From: Epithemia pelagica
Taxonomy: Eukaryota; Bacillariophyta; Bacillariophyceae; Surirellales; Surirellaceae
DNA length: 64,000 nucleotides
Assembly (NCBI GenBank): GCA_946965045.2
Contig: OX337235.1
Location: 3,171,928 to 3,235,927 of the forward strand
Direction of reading: 5' to 3'
The translations under genes and the position numbers were made by a program. Of this stretch, positions 22,101 to 35,225 are shown piece by piece. Position 1 is the first letter of the stretch. The number at the start of each line of letters is the position of its first letter. The notes under the pieces are model-generated. The model did no database searches, had not been told where the DNA came from, and worked only from the letters and a program-made list of their open reading frames with translations.

Positions 22101-22313
22101 AGAACCGTTCGCAGGTTCTCAGCGAAAGCAAGGCGGTACATGCTTACCTATTTGTTGTTTGACAGCAGGAATCAAAGTGCAACAGATGACATCCTGTTTG
22201 TCGAAATCGAGAAGTATGTGAATGTGAGTATGAAGACTCACCGGTGCACGCTCGATCAAGAGCACTCGTTCATCCAGCAAGTCTGGAAGGAGGCACAAGA
22301 AGCAGAACGCTGA
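19164..22313 (+). CDS. DDE transposase-like protein (Tc1/IS630-related fold)
   Basis: 1049 residues from the ATG at 19164 (MVQSYTGPYTT); the frame opens slightly earlier, but only with non-ATG codons. The N-terminal third holds an Asn/Thr-rich linker and a helix-turn-helix-like part (SVGAAWKILTYAGF), followed by YYTDRHEDADNVQARKQF, equivalent to the D-G-H-E-R-x-D-V-V-x-Y-R signature of a large eukaryotic DDE family. The candidate catalytic triad is Asp 546 in LVGQDEAIFK, Asp 688 in FLFDNSSGH and Glu 942 in CELAGEGIEYAWG. The usual C-E-L-N-x-I-E is altered by a two-residue insertion. All three acids are present, so activity is possible. No target duplication or terminal repeats were found around it. 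It may be an active transposase or a domesticated gene. Confidence 0.7.
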   Translation: MVQSYTGPYTTICDEFGFRCHPIRFLWTNRWIIDAEIAVFLKQWIPELSDATMMNRSLMRSGSEWRLHFLSQEWNPKGIYRHEVRRRGGKQIFYYVSARQTDPPPQFNHTIDEWLKFISHNRIRIGGRNKRKKPTTPIKDDETATTAASSPPSPEQILEEALETTTTTTTTGTGNDNGNNNNNEHSNASSDSSAVDFFDRPVVSKIFGPRVNEETTRKKLERWIESLEMAEQRFDCFLTLVNKGQDEPPPNSCVPKMLMRMRVLRLAYERALHTMEDGATWTSCCKYATERSRISKSGLQNWRTVQRANVAFRVSGKFPHPNWYIQIGKKPCPCFLAQYPEALPLLQKWASQHLETLSCEMAAMYIRDSLIPLIYKKEQQTDTEDGEPSTEPLTLDEFRQKVNLPSVSVGAAWKILTYAGFRFSETKKTYYTDRHEDADNVQARKQFISKYFELEKLAHRWIQIPSDQAIKLENGEIEGVSEKLMKDVWAFEFRDPSTNQTMREYHVDCFPDVFSSYIRDENKLLGGNLSHRFPSERRPVVLVGQDEAIFKQWSFSKKSWGDHKGRGVLLPKDDGHGLMLSAFVSRAWGFYSDNSGEVVLLTPEKLEAINQSRRAQTYLAEDSASQVLGGSSKRIRQITDASAFCTYFDYGSNNDGWWNYDHMALQFEDLVDCLMVLYPSFDFAFLFDNSSGHGRKQKDGLNEKTMNKDWGGVVPKMHETIVECIGPYPHPHRLQPGSKQSMVYTDADPGPFAYKGVPLTEEQRQRMKFDHPTNQTKKHKLSKKELIGELIRHDIQQGAQHGDRALQAYHSKSLDQLQAISTARQLPTEVDRVVMEQGWLGQPKGLFQVLGERGFIDTTKLQEYRKDMSKTWLDGSGQVREDKMEEYKKYSLTYLMGSCEDFKNERSALEQLAADLSQRYSRNLEILVTPKYHCELAGEGIEYAWGLGKRYFRRLTRNKKGNKTKFMQVVRDSMGKVSLRTVRRFSAKARRYMLTYLLFDSRNQSATDDILFVEIEKYVNVSMKTHRCTLDQEHSFIQQVWKEAQEAER
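22093..22127. repeat. Perfect 14-bp inverted repeat inside the transposase-like gene
   Basis: Arms 22093-22106 (TTTCGCTGAGAACC) and 22114-22127 are exact reverse complements with a 7-base spacer. They lie within coding sequence, encoding the segment SLRTVRRFSAKA. Confidence 0.9.
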
Positions 22314-22522
22314 AATTCATATTGTAACACATTTACGTACCATAGAACTCCTCTTCATCTTCATACTTGTAGGCTTGTCATGCACGAGACTCTGTTTCAC
22401 TTTTTCCAGAAGCAAATTTTATGAGAGAATCTTTTTTGTACGTCTCAAGTGCTGCGAAGTTCATTGGTGACACCAAAAATAGACTGGTCCACAGTGTACA
22501 AACGACAGTCTGATGACTGTCA

Positions 22523-23749
22523 ATGCGGTTTTCACTCTCATTCGGAAGCTCAAAGGGGTTGGCGTTTCTGCGCCTTCTCCAAAAAGTGCAGCAGCCCAAG
22601 TTCATAAAAGTGCAGCAGTCAGAATTTTTCGACAGCGACAAAGTGCAGCAGCCTGCAACAGCCATGGGAAAGCGACAGACACGTTCCGCTACAAAGCAAC
22701 AGGCGAGTTCCGCAAGAACACGAACAAGAGCAGCAAAGCCGCCTCGTCGCATGCAGCAAAATCGAAAATACAAAATGGATGAGCTCAATCAGAAACAACG
22801 AGCGAGGAAGAAGATTGCAACAACGAGAACGCCACGGGCAGTGAAGGCGGAGAATCTCATGGCCAAGCTTGAAGGCCTGTATGGATCAGGTACTTTGGAG
22901 GAAAGAACCGAATTATATCGGTTCATTTCCTCCCACATCAAGGGCATCGTGAGCATCGAAGGTGCACAGGTCCGGAAAGCCCACGGCTCCAAGGGCAAAC
23001 CTGTTGGCACAGCAATCAAACACTATGCTCCAAGTAAATACAACAAAAAGAAAGGGTCGGGAATCAACAAGAAACACAAGAACAATCTACTTGTCGAAGG
23101 GACAATGATGGTGGACCTAAACGACAATTCACAAAAGTACGAGTGCATTGTTCGGTACGTCGACGAAGACTTGTTTGTCATCAAGCGATCAACCTTGGAC
23201 AACGCTCGTCTCGGGCTTTTTGCAGCAAAGCCCTACAAAAAAGGCGAAATGCTGGGATTCTATGGTGGTAAGGTCCTTGACAAGTCTCGTCCGCCTTCTG
23301 CTTACGCTGTCCGACTGCGTACAAGGCCTTCTGTCTTCGTTGATCCATCCGCGGCAGACCTTTGGATGGGTTTGCACTTTGCAAACGATCCAAACTATGC
23401 CAAGTATCACGACAACCAACCTGTTGACCCGGACGACAAATGCTACAACGTCCAGGTCGACGGAAAGCTCAAGGCTACAGCCAAACGCAACATTAAAAAA
23501 AATCAAGAGTTGTTCTGGTGCTACAATCTGGCGTCGGGCATGAGGACTGGCAGCCAGGATGAGCAAGATGAATCTTCAGATGGCAACGACGACGAGGAAT
23601 CCGAGAAGTCGGATGATGAAGGAGATGAAGATGAGGATTCAGATTCGGATTCGGATGACGAGGAAGATGACGAAGGCAACAACAACGAGAAAGATCAGGA
23701 TTCGCACGACGAAGACGAAGATGACGATGAAGAAGAAGAAAGCGACTAA
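22523..23749 (+). CDS. SET-domain protein (putative lysine methyltransferase)
   Basis: 408 residues from the ATG at 22523; an in-frame ATG at 22664 (MGKRQTRSATK) is an equally good start and gives a basic, histone-tail-like N-terminus. The SET-like domain spans about residues 218-335: NARLGLFAAKPYKKGEMLGF, YGGKVLD, then LHFANDPNY in the position of the NHxCxPN motif, and ELFWCYN matching the C-terminal E-x-x-x-x-Y-x motif. The cysteines of canonical NHxC and post-SET zinc sites are absent, so activity needs proof. The C-terminal ~65 residues are almost entirely Asp/Glu/Ser, typical of histone-binding tails. It follows the transposase-like gene by 210-350 bp and converges with the next gene, 64 bp away. 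It probably acts in the nucleus. Confidence 0.75.
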   Translation: MRFSLSFGSSKGLAFLRLLQKVQQPKFIKVQQSEFFDSDKVQQPATAMGKRQTRSATKQQASSARTRTRAAKPPRRMQQNRKYKMDELNQKQRARKKIATTRTPRAVKAENLMAKLEGLYGSGTLEERTELYRFISSHIKGIVSIEGAQVRKAHGSKGKPVGTAIKHYAPSKYNKKKGSGINKKHKNNLLVEGTMMVDLNDNSQKYECIVRYVDEDLFVIKRSTLDNARLGLFAAKPYKKGEMLGFYGGKVLDKSRPPSAYAVRLRTRPSVFVDPSAADLWMGLHFANDPNYAKYHDNQPVDPDDKCYNVQVDGKLKATAKRNIKKNQELFWCYNLASGMRTGSQDEQDESSDGNDDEESEKSDDEGDEDEDSDSDSDDEEDDEGNNNEKDQDSHDEDEDDDEEEESD

Positions 23750-23813
23750 GGCCACGATGATGAAAGTAAAGGACAACAATTATTCAGTATTTAGAATGGT
23801 TTATTTTACGTAA

Positions 23814-24739
23814 CTAATACTTGTAGTAGTCCTCCTGACTAAACATATTTTCCTCCTGCGTATCTTCAAATCCATCATCAACGTGAGAGTCATACGTGGC
23901 GTCATCATCCGACGTCGTTGAAGCAGCCTCACGAAAGAGACTCGGGCTTGCACAACTGTCAGCCATGAAATGCACAGCCCTCTCGGCCTCACGTCTCTTT
24001 TGGGCGTGCTTCTCACCAGGCGTCAAGTACTGCCAATCCACCACATTGGATTTCATGACAGTCTCCGCCTCACCAATGGACTCCTCCTTCTTCAATGGAG
24101 TGCGAGTCTCCATCAGCATTCCACCCTCTTGTCCTGAAAACAAAATGAGGTGAGTACTACGATCGTTCCAATCAATTACAAAGGCACAATCAACTTACCA
24201 TTTTCGTTGATTGTTTCATTGTTTCTGGGCTTGTGGCTACGCTCAGACTGCTTAAGCGTTTCCACAATCTCGGCAATCGAGACTTTGCCCGAATGATATT
24301 TGTGGTTTCGACCAAGCACCAGGGTCGTGGCTCCATTCTCATCACCAAGGATGAGATGCCACTGCGTTGCTTTGTTCAATGCATCCTTGAGCCTCTGCGC
24401 CTTGTCGTCGATGGCCACCGGCATCAATACCACTATGTCCTCGTTTGCTCCTCTTGGAGTCTCCCCTTCAACCACCTTGGAAATGACAAAATCTGGAGAC
24501 TGGGGTGGGGGGAGCTCCGGACTCGTCTTCTTTGTTCGACGCTTCTTGTTTGCGTTCTTCTTCGTGGAGCTCTTCTTCGGAGGGAGCTTCTTGCCCGGTG
24601 TCTTCGCTGGTGTCTTCGCTGGTGTCTTCCCTGGCGTCTTCCCTGGTGGAGGAACAGTATCTTCCTGGATGTCATCCAGGAAGCTTGGTGTTTTGGTGCG
24701 GGTGCGACTTGGGTAGCGACGATGGCTGTTGTTGCTCAT
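23814..24739 (-). CDS. Lysine-rich nuclear-type protein with KTPx repeats, two exons
   Basis: Exon 1 is 24739-24199 and exon 2 is 24133-23814. The intron 24198-24134 (65 bp) starts GTAAGT, ends TTTCAG and keeps the phase. The start MSNNSHRRYPSRTRTKT leads into tandem K-T-P-A/G-K units (about residues 34-50) and a Lys/Arg-rich block, reminiscent of linker-histone tails. A small ordered part follows (IVVLMPVAIDDKAQRLKDAL, WHLILGDENGATTLVLGRN), and exon 2 ends in an acidic tail. Family not recognised. It is convergent with the SET-domain gene and divergent from the next gene, so the three may have been transferred or co-regulated together, but this is inference. Confidence 0.6.
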
Positions 24740-25018
24740 CTTGTTTTGTTTTTTGTGAGACGAACACACAACTGAGAGCATCGTGCTGTGTCTTGTAATG
24801 GGATGTGGAATGTACCTGCTCGCGATCTCAAGACCAAACTCAAACAACCTACTTAGATCAACGGATAGCTGAACGGAAAGAGGTGCGCGTAAAGATCCGA
24901 CCAACCCGTGTGGCTCCCACATTTTGGATGCATCCGGAAACGAAACATGCAAACACGAAACAACCCACTGCTTTGAATCGATCGAACAATCAACCTAACG
25001 TGCGGAGTTCGGAGTACG

Positions 25019-25558
25019 ATGCTACCAACACCAACAATCAACAACGGCATGGAGGACGAGGTCGAGTTCTTTTTCAACAAGGACAAGTTTGGCTCTGAAG
25101 ACGATCGAAGTCGATGTAACTTTCGGACGAGCTTTTACGCGGACAGGGTCAATGTTCTCGTTGGAGACATTGTCGACAACGGCGCAGAACAAAATGGACG
25201 GAATGTTGTCGACCGTGGGCATGTTCTCCTCCAACGGGAGACAAGCACAGACTATCTTCGGTTGGCATTTTACAAGAGGGAAGCGCGGTCCGAGTTTGCC
25301 GACCCGCTGCTTGTGCTGCCAGTTGGGTTCATTGTCAAGACAGTGATGAAGGAAGTTCTCTCACCCACGGACTCCAGCAAGAAGAAGGGCCGCATTCAAT
25401 TCTACACACGGTGCACGATCGATACGAAGAGCAGCATGGACCCAATGGTCGTCACCCTCTACATGAGCCTCTTCCATATGGAAGAGCTCAAGACTGCTCT
25501 TGCCTACATGACGACAAAATACCCTACCCAGAGCCTGTTCTTTACAGCAGATGCGTAA
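25019..25558 (+). CDS. Small hypothetical protein
   Basis: 179 residues from the ATG at 25019 (MLPTPTINNG), or from an in-frame ATG at 25049 (MEDEVEFFF). It looks globular: VNVLVGDIVDNG, FYKREARSEFADPLLVLPVG and MVVTLYMSLFHMEELKTAL suggest mixed strands and helices. No signal peptide or membrane segment is seen. It shares a ~280-bp divergent promoter region with the Lys-rich gene. I do not recognise the family. Confidence 0.5.
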   Translation: MLPTPTINNGMEDEVEFFFNKDKFGSEDDRSRCNFRTSFYADRVNVLVGDIVDNGAEQNGRNVVDRGHVLLQRETSTDYLRLAFYKREARSEFADPLLVLPVGFIVKTVMKEVLSPTDSSKKKGRIQFYTRCTIDTKSSMDPMVVTLYMSLFHMEELKTALAYMTTKYPTQSLFFTADA

Positions 25559-26478
25559 TAGAACCTACTTAGTCGATTAGCAATAGTACTTGTTGTGTTT
25601 GTAGCCAGGAATGGCATCGTATTTGTCCAAACATCGATCCATCCCATTGTCATGGTTGCTGCGGATTATCCACTGTGGAGTTTTGTGTACTGGTTTTTTT
25701 CGGGTACAGTCTTGTACACTAATATACTCATGCACTCCGCAACGTGAACCAGCTCGTACCACGTCGGCCGATTCATTCACGAGCGTCGAACCAGCGTCCA
25801 CTCGTGAACGGGACTCACGACACTGGATTGGTCGACGCAGAACACAAGGTAATCTACCATGGAAACTACTGGAAATCATCTCGCTTTGGCTGGAATCTGG
25901 AATGCGTTATGCTACCCTCCTACCTACTTTCCAAGTGTCAACCCTTACCCAGGGCTTTCTCACGGTGATGGTAAACTACAATATATGGAGTGTGCTGCGA
26001 ACTTGTGTAGGCGAATGATGTTGCTATGCCTTTGAGAGGTAGACTACCTACTACCTACTCCTCGCAATTTCGCATCTTCCTGTAAGTTTGTTCGTTGGCA
26101 ACAAATGAAAAGTGAACAGATAGACGAAGCTTCGTTTTTGATCAACTGAAGACAGAATGTTTTTTGTTTTTGTGACTTTGACTTTTGCATTTCGAAAGTG
26201 TTATACCTGGATCACAATATGAGAAATTGTACAATGCAAAGTTTGGATTGACTTTAAAGTTTCCATGTTCTTGCTGTAAATTCCCTTGGATGAATCCCAA
26301 CTTTCACTTGAAAGTAATTGTCCCTTAGTTAACTCCCTGCACGTTTGGTGCAAAGTCAGTCGCACTCGCAACTCGCAACTCGCAACCAAAACCCCCATTC
26401 GATGTCGACGTCATTGGGCATACCCATAAATTCTGGATTCAACGTTCCCTGTGTACTCGTAGGATCAAGACCAGGACA
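25559..26478. other. Intergenic region, nothing recognised
   Basis: Several short frames are open but none is convincing. A run CGCAACTCGCAACTCGCAA near 26362-26385 is a short tandem repeat before the kelch-like gene. Confidence 0.4.
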
Positions 26479-30061
<3,583 letters not shown>

Positions 30062-30373
30062 TATGCTGCTCCACCTCTAGATCAGCTTCTGGATTCGCAA
30101 CGACCAATATGGACGGTGATCATATGGGGAAGGATGCCTCTTGAAATGGGCTGCACGACGTTGCATGAATGTCCAACAATAATGACCAATTCATATAATG
30201 ATGATTTGCTCACGAACGCAGTTGCCTTGTTTTTGTCATGAAATTGTTAGCCTATGGAGATCAAGAGAATCCAATTTGTTTTAATCCTAGCTCAAATTAG
30301 GTCGAAAAAATGTTGCAACACGGTTGTTATCAGAAGGGGTTTGTTAGTAAGCAAATGATCATTGAAGATGCCC

Positions 30374-31678
30374 AAAGACTGAGAGGGGCCTCGAACACAG
30401 GATTGCTATAGCTGCAGACTCCATGAGGCAACGTTTCTTCCGAACAAAGGGATCAGCACTTCTCTGGCTAGCTAAGAGAAGGAGTAGTTGGTAGAGACTG
30501 AGAGCTTCATGTGTTCGTGAAGCAAAAAGAAGGATCGGCATCACTGCTCGATGAGCAAGCGGCCTTGTGGTAAGACCCAAAGTATGGTCCCACGAGAAAG
30601 GGGAATGGAACGTAGAATACCATGGAATGGATCTTGCTGTTGTTGCTGCTGGAGCTTTAAAGATATGGTTATGCGTCGACAGTAGCAAAGATGAAATTGT
30701 TATAGTGGTACCGAACGCAGGGACTGAAATCATACTGACCTATTCGCTCCAAATGTGCTGACCAATTAGACACGCCATTTCGCTGCAGTCGGCAAACACT
30801 TTCGACGTGTAATATCAATAATTCTGGTTCACTTTTCTCTGCTTCTTGTTGTCAACCATTTCAGTTTACAAGCGCCTTGACGTTGTTCGTTTAATACCCT
30901 TTGTTACATTCCCGTTGGAGGGAATTATCCAGATATTCATTAATGTAATGAATGGGAACATCCGTATCATGAGCGTTGGATCTTTCTCGATCTTGTTTGT
31001 TCTCGAATCCAGCACGAACGTAATACGTGTCGGTTTGCAAAAAGATTCGATCGGCTTCATGCATTAAATCCATGGTACCAAACAAAACCACGTCTTCTTC
31101 ATCAGCCGCGTCCCACATTTTCTCCAGAGCAAGGTCATACACTCGCCATCTCAGTCGACCATTGAAATGAATGTATCGAAAGTACTGAAAAATGACATGT
31201 CGTGGATCGTCATAATCCCCGATGTAAAAGTTGGGAGCAAGTTCACGAATGGCCTCCACAATCAAGTCATCGCCATCGACGACATCACGGTATTTGTTCG
31301 ACACAAAGGTCTTGCCACAACCCGGAGTGGCATACACCAATTGTCCCCAGTACATGCGTGGCAAACGAGGATAACTGTCGCTTCGAATCACCATATGAAT
31401 CTCACTCTGCTGCTGACTTTTAGAGTAGGTCCTTCTTTCCTTGCATCAAAAGATATCTCAATGGGAAATGGGAAGTGGAGCCGAACAAAAGGCCTTGGCG
31501 AAAGAAAAGACGGCAACAATAAATAATAATCACTGAAGTGACGTAAGTATTTAGCGCGACCTTTAAAGCGATCGATGTGAGTATTTAGAGCGACCGTTAA
31601 AGCGATCGATCATTGAGAAAGTGTCTCCCGAGTATTTTTGTGTTGGTAGCACCATAGTCTACTTCTATTCATGGAGAC
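30374..31678. repeat. Segmental duplication, copy 1
   Basis: It matches 33475-34814 in the same orientation, beginning with CTGAGAGGGGCCTCGAACAC and ending near TCTATTCATGGAGA. It contains a small P-loop gene on the minus strand and about 0.5 kb of conserved downstream sequence. It lacks ~130 bp that copy 2 has near 33510-33640. An imperfect tandem repeat (TATTTAG...AAAGCGATCGAT) lies at about 31549-31606. Confidence 0.9.
30891..31394 (-). CDS. Small P-loop NTPase / nucleotide-kinase-like protein, copy 1
   Basis: 167 residues from the ATG at 31394 (MVIRSDSYPRLP). A Walker A motif (ATPGCGKTF) sits 22 residues from the start after a hydrophobic strand, followed by VVDGDDLIVEAI, and VVLFGTMDLM is a plausible Walker B-type strand. 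Family knowledge: this compact arrangement is seen in small nucleoside/nucleotide kinases and related ATPases of hosts and large DNA viruses. The exact substrate cannot be told. About 87% identical to the copy at 34089-34592, with the motifs intact in both, which suggests both are under constraint. Viral ancestry is possible but not shown. Confidence 0.7.
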   Translation of the reverse strand: MVIRSDSYPRLPRMYWGQLVYATPGCGKTFVSNKYRDVVDGDDLIVEAIRELAPNFYIGDYDDPRHVIFQYFRYIHFNGRLRWRVYDLALEKMWDAADEEDVVLFGTMDLMHEADRIFLQTDTYYVRAGFENKQDRERSNAHDTDVPIHYINEYLDNSLQRECNKGY

Positions 31679-31810
31679 ACGCATAGAGGAAATTGGAGTT
31701 TTCGTATAGGCATCGGCAAAGCAAGTCAAGCAACGAACCAAGGAAAACGTATTGTGCTTTGGTACCAATGCTCTCCAAAGAATCGTATCATAGGCTACAA
31801 TCCCTCATCA

Positions 31811-33116
31811 TCATTTGCCATCATCGCCATCCTTCTCCTCGTCGTTTCCATCATCGTCATTCTCTTCTTCCTCTTCCTCCTCCTCCTTGTCGTCGTCCAA
31901 GATACCTTCGAATTGTTCCCTTAGAAATTGCAAGTCGATTGTCAAATCTTGAATGTCACCATTTGCAATGTCATCCAGCAAATATGGGCGATTCCCACCC
32001 ACTTGTCGTTCCTTCATAACTTTGTACAATATCCCTGAGAAAGGAATGGTGATCGCAGATGCTGCCACGGCAGTACCATCGTTATTCTCCCATGGCGGAG
32101 AACGGCGCCACTGGGCGAGATTGACGCCCAAGAGTCGGTCCTGACGATGCTCCGAAAAACTGTTCTTGTTTTCGTCGGACAGATCAATGGTCCCAAAGCT
32201 GACGGCATCCAAAACCGAGATCTCGTTGGAGGCAGTTCCCTTCCCCCACAAAACAATAGCCGCTTGGTAGTCTTCGACGAAACAGTCGCGTGTACCTGTT
32301 ACTCATGTACCTTTTCCCCCTTTGACGAAGCTGAACCGGGTCTCTATTTTTGTATTGTACCTCCCAAACCAATCGCGAATAGGGCAAGTTATTCTTCGCT
32401 TTATCCATGTCTCGCCCATGACGATCCCTAAATTTCTTTTTGGGAAAGATGGATCTATCCGGCTGGAAGTGTCCATAGCCACCCGAGCTTTGTCCCGTAA
32501 CGAAATACTTTTGTAAAATAGGAAACTTAGCGATCCAAGCCCCAAACCAAGTAGAGAACGCCCCGTCAACACTTCCGTGTTCCGGTCCACGCATGTACGT
32601 GATGAACAGAGCAGCTCCGTTCTTGGCGTTCTTGGAGGCAACAAGTCCGGGAACAAGCAAAAATCGAGCAGGATCCATGCACTCGTTTGGTTCCCAATCC
32701 TCGCTCACACCTGAAGCAACAAGAACTACAGAAGGTGCCATTGTGGAAGTTTTCTTTTCTGTTGCAGTAGCCTTGGCTTTTCGTCCTCTGCCTCCATAGC
32801 GATTTCCGCATTCGGAGAAAGCTTCCTGAAACTGCCTGAGGGGTACCTTGCCATTCTGTGAGACGTAAGGTTTGTAACTCGGGCCAGGTGGCAAATAAGG
32901 TGTTTTCGACCGCTCCTCTTCTTGCTGAACCCATTGTTTCGCTTCCTCTTGAAGCCCGAAGGCAACGTCCCACGAATCTTGGATCGTAGGAGTGCAGGTC
33001 GTGCCGCTGTCGCGAGATCCATCTTCACCCCCACAGATCTGATTCTCTACCTTTTGACGCTTGTTTATGTGAAAACTCCTGTCGACGTTGGAATCTGGTT
33101 GAGCTAGCGACGTCAT
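31811..33116 (-). pseudogene. Hypothetical conserved-type protein, frameshifted
   Basis: Starts at the ATG at 33116 (MTSLAQPDSNV). The N-terminus carries a basic KRQKVE segment (possible nuclear signal) and linkers. The ordered part contains PSVVLVASGVSEDWEPNE, WFGAWIAKFPIL, SRLVWEVQYKNRDPVQLR and MSNRYTRLF. Reading then moves into the next frame at about 32279 and continues with EDYQAAIVLWGKG, ISVLDAVSFGTIDLS and an Asp/Glu tail to 31811. One base too many near 32279 explains the shift. An intron is a poorer explanation because the best GT-AG pair (121 bp) has no pyrimidine tract and would remove conserved-looking sequence. I have only a vague impression of a diatom multigene family with this W-E-V-x-Y-x-N-R-D segment, so no function is offered. 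Confidence 0.5.
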
Positions 33117-33474
33117 TATTGCTGCTCTTCTTGCGCTTTGCTTCTATTCCTCTATCCGTAAGGTTACTTTGCCAATCTAGCAAGAGCGGGAAAGTGCGCT
33201 CCCCGTTCTTTTTGTGGGGTTTATCTGGGAATCTCTAGGTATTCGGGGTGCGACCGCGAGGATCGCCCCGCAATTCTGGAGCACATGGGGTAGGGGCCCC
33301 GACTGCGACCCTTTTTCTATCTACTATAGCATTTTCTTGCTCATCTATTTTCGATTTTACTTAGGTGTTTCTTTGACGATGAAGATCTCAATGGATATAT
33401 GGTTAAGGCATGTTTTTTGAAGCGTTTAGTATGATTGTATGGATGATAGACGAAGCTGAGATGATTTGATAAAA

Positions 33475-34814
33475 CTGAGAGGGGCCTCGAACACTAGGAT
33501 TGCTATTGTATCACTAAAGGTTCGATAACCCGACAGAGTGCAGCCATTGATGTCGTCTCACGTCTAGATGTGTTGCTGGTAGGTTTCTCGTTGCTTTCTC
33601 ACTAATAGCGTGACACTGCAAGTGGTCGGCAACTTTTATTCCAAACAAAGGAATCAACGCTTCTCTGGCTAGCTAGGAGTAGGAGTAGTTGGTATAGAGA
33701 TTGATAGCTTCGTGTGTTTGTGGAACAAAAAGAAGGATCGGATCACAGCTCGATGAGCAAGCGGCCTTGTGGCAAGATCCAAATCCAACGAGAGAGGAAT
33801 GGAACGCAGAATACCATGGAATGGATCTTGTTGTTGTTGCTGCTGCTGGAGCTTTCGAGAGATGGTCATGCGTCGACAGTAGCAAAGTGAAAATGTTATA
33901 ATGGTACCCAAAGCCGGGACTGAACACATACTGACCTATATTCACATCAAATGTGCTGACCAATTAGACACGCCATTTCGCTGCTGTCGGCAAACACTTT
34001 CGACATGTAATATCAAAAGTTCTGGTTCATTTTCTTCTGTTTCTTGTTGTCAAGCATTTCAGTTTACAAGCGCCTTGATGTTGTTTGTCTAATACCTGTT
34101 GTTGCATTCCCGTTGGAGTGAATTATCCAGATATTCATTAATGTAATGAATCGGAGCATTCGCATCTTGAGCGTTGGATTCTTCTCGATCTCGCTTGTTC
34201 TCGAATCCAGCACGGACGTAATCCGTGTCTGTTTGCAAAAAGATTCGATCGGCTTTATGCATTAAATCCATGGTACCAAACAACACCACGTCTTCTTCAT
34301 CAGCCGCATCTCTCATTTTCTCGAGAGCACGGTTGTACACTCGCCATCTCAGTCGGCCATCGAAATTAATATATCGAAAGTACTGAAAAATGACGCGTCG
34401 TGGATCGTCATAATCCTCAATGTAAAAGTTGGGAGCAAGTTCACGAATGGCCTCCACAATCAAGTCATCGCCGTCGACGACATCACGGTATTTTTTCGAC
34501 ACAAAGGTCTTGCCACAACCCGGAGTGGCATACACCAGTTCTCCCCAGTACATGCGTGGTAAGCGGGGATAATTGGTGCTTCGAATCACCATAAATCTCA
34601 CTCTGCTGCTGGCTTCTAGAGTAGGTCCTTCTTTCCTTGCATCAAAAGATATCTCTCAAGAGCCGAACAAAAGGCCTTGAAAGCCGATAAATGAAGTGAC
34701 GTTTCTCAAGCGCGATCGGTAAGGCGATCGAAACTCGGTCGCAGATACAAGAAAACTATCCGGGTATTTTTGTGGCTGTGGTAGCGCCATAGTTACTTCT
34801 GTTCATGGAGAATA
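33475..34814. repeat. Segmental duplication, copy 2
   Basis: Direct copy of 30374-31678, 3.1 kb downstream, with the same minus-strand P-loop gene. It differs by many substitutions, a ~130-bp insertion near its left end and several small indels near its right end, so the duplication is not recent. Confidence 0.9.
34089..34592 (-). CDS. Small P-loop NTPase / nucleotide-kinase-like protein, copy 2
   Basis: 167 residues from the ATG at 34592 (MVIRSTNYPRLP); three more codons upstream are open but start with GTG. Same layout as copy 1: Walker A ATPGCGKTF, VVDGDDLIVEAI and VVLFGTMDLM. Of 167 positions, about 21 differ from copy 1, mostly at charged surface-type residues (D/T, N/K, W/R, E/K). The conserved 3' flank suggests that the whole transcription unit was duplicated. 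Confidence 0.7.
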   Translation of the reverse strand: MVIRSTNYPRLPRMYWGELVYATPGCGKTFVSKKYRDVVDGDDLIVEAIRELAPNFYIEDYDDPRRVIFQYFRYINFDGRLRWRVYNRALEKMRDAADEEDVVLFGTMDLMHKADRIFLQTDTDYVRAGFENKRDREESNAQDANAPIHYINEYLDNSLQRECNNRY

Positions 34815-35225
34815 GGAAATGGGAAAGGAATTTGGAACGGCGACTTGCGGTTGAGAGTTGACCAAGTCGAAGAGACATGACCATCCACTGCGTATTGCTT
34901 GTGCAATCTTGGAATGCAAAGGTTCAATTGTCTGAAGTACGTGGCGGCTTTGGGTTTCTCTTCATTCTCATCTCAGGAGAACACGCACGGCCCTGCAAAG
35001 TCGTCGTAGTAACCGAACAAGTGCCTCGTTCCTTCCTTATGGAGGGAACCCGCATCTCACGTTGCGTTCAGCCGGCAGGTAATGCGCCAGTCCATGGGTC
35101 ATTCGGAACTGTATCCCAGTTTAGTTGATCGATACAGGCCGCAAGGCTTCCTTGTTCTCTTGCCACAAAGTACAGAAAACAAGATGTGAAGTTTTCACGC
35201 TGCGGAAAAGAGCTCTGGACTTTTT
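34815..35225. other. Intergenic region, nothing recognised
   Basis: It lies between the duplication and the 3' end of the GFA-like gene. No supported gene or repeat is seen. Confidence 0.4.

Noticed and set aside
32159-32279. Possible 121-bp intron to repair the frame of the gene at 31811-33116
   Set aside because: No pyrimidine tract, and it would remove the coherent segment MSNRYTRLF and AAIVLWGKG; a one-base shift is simpler.
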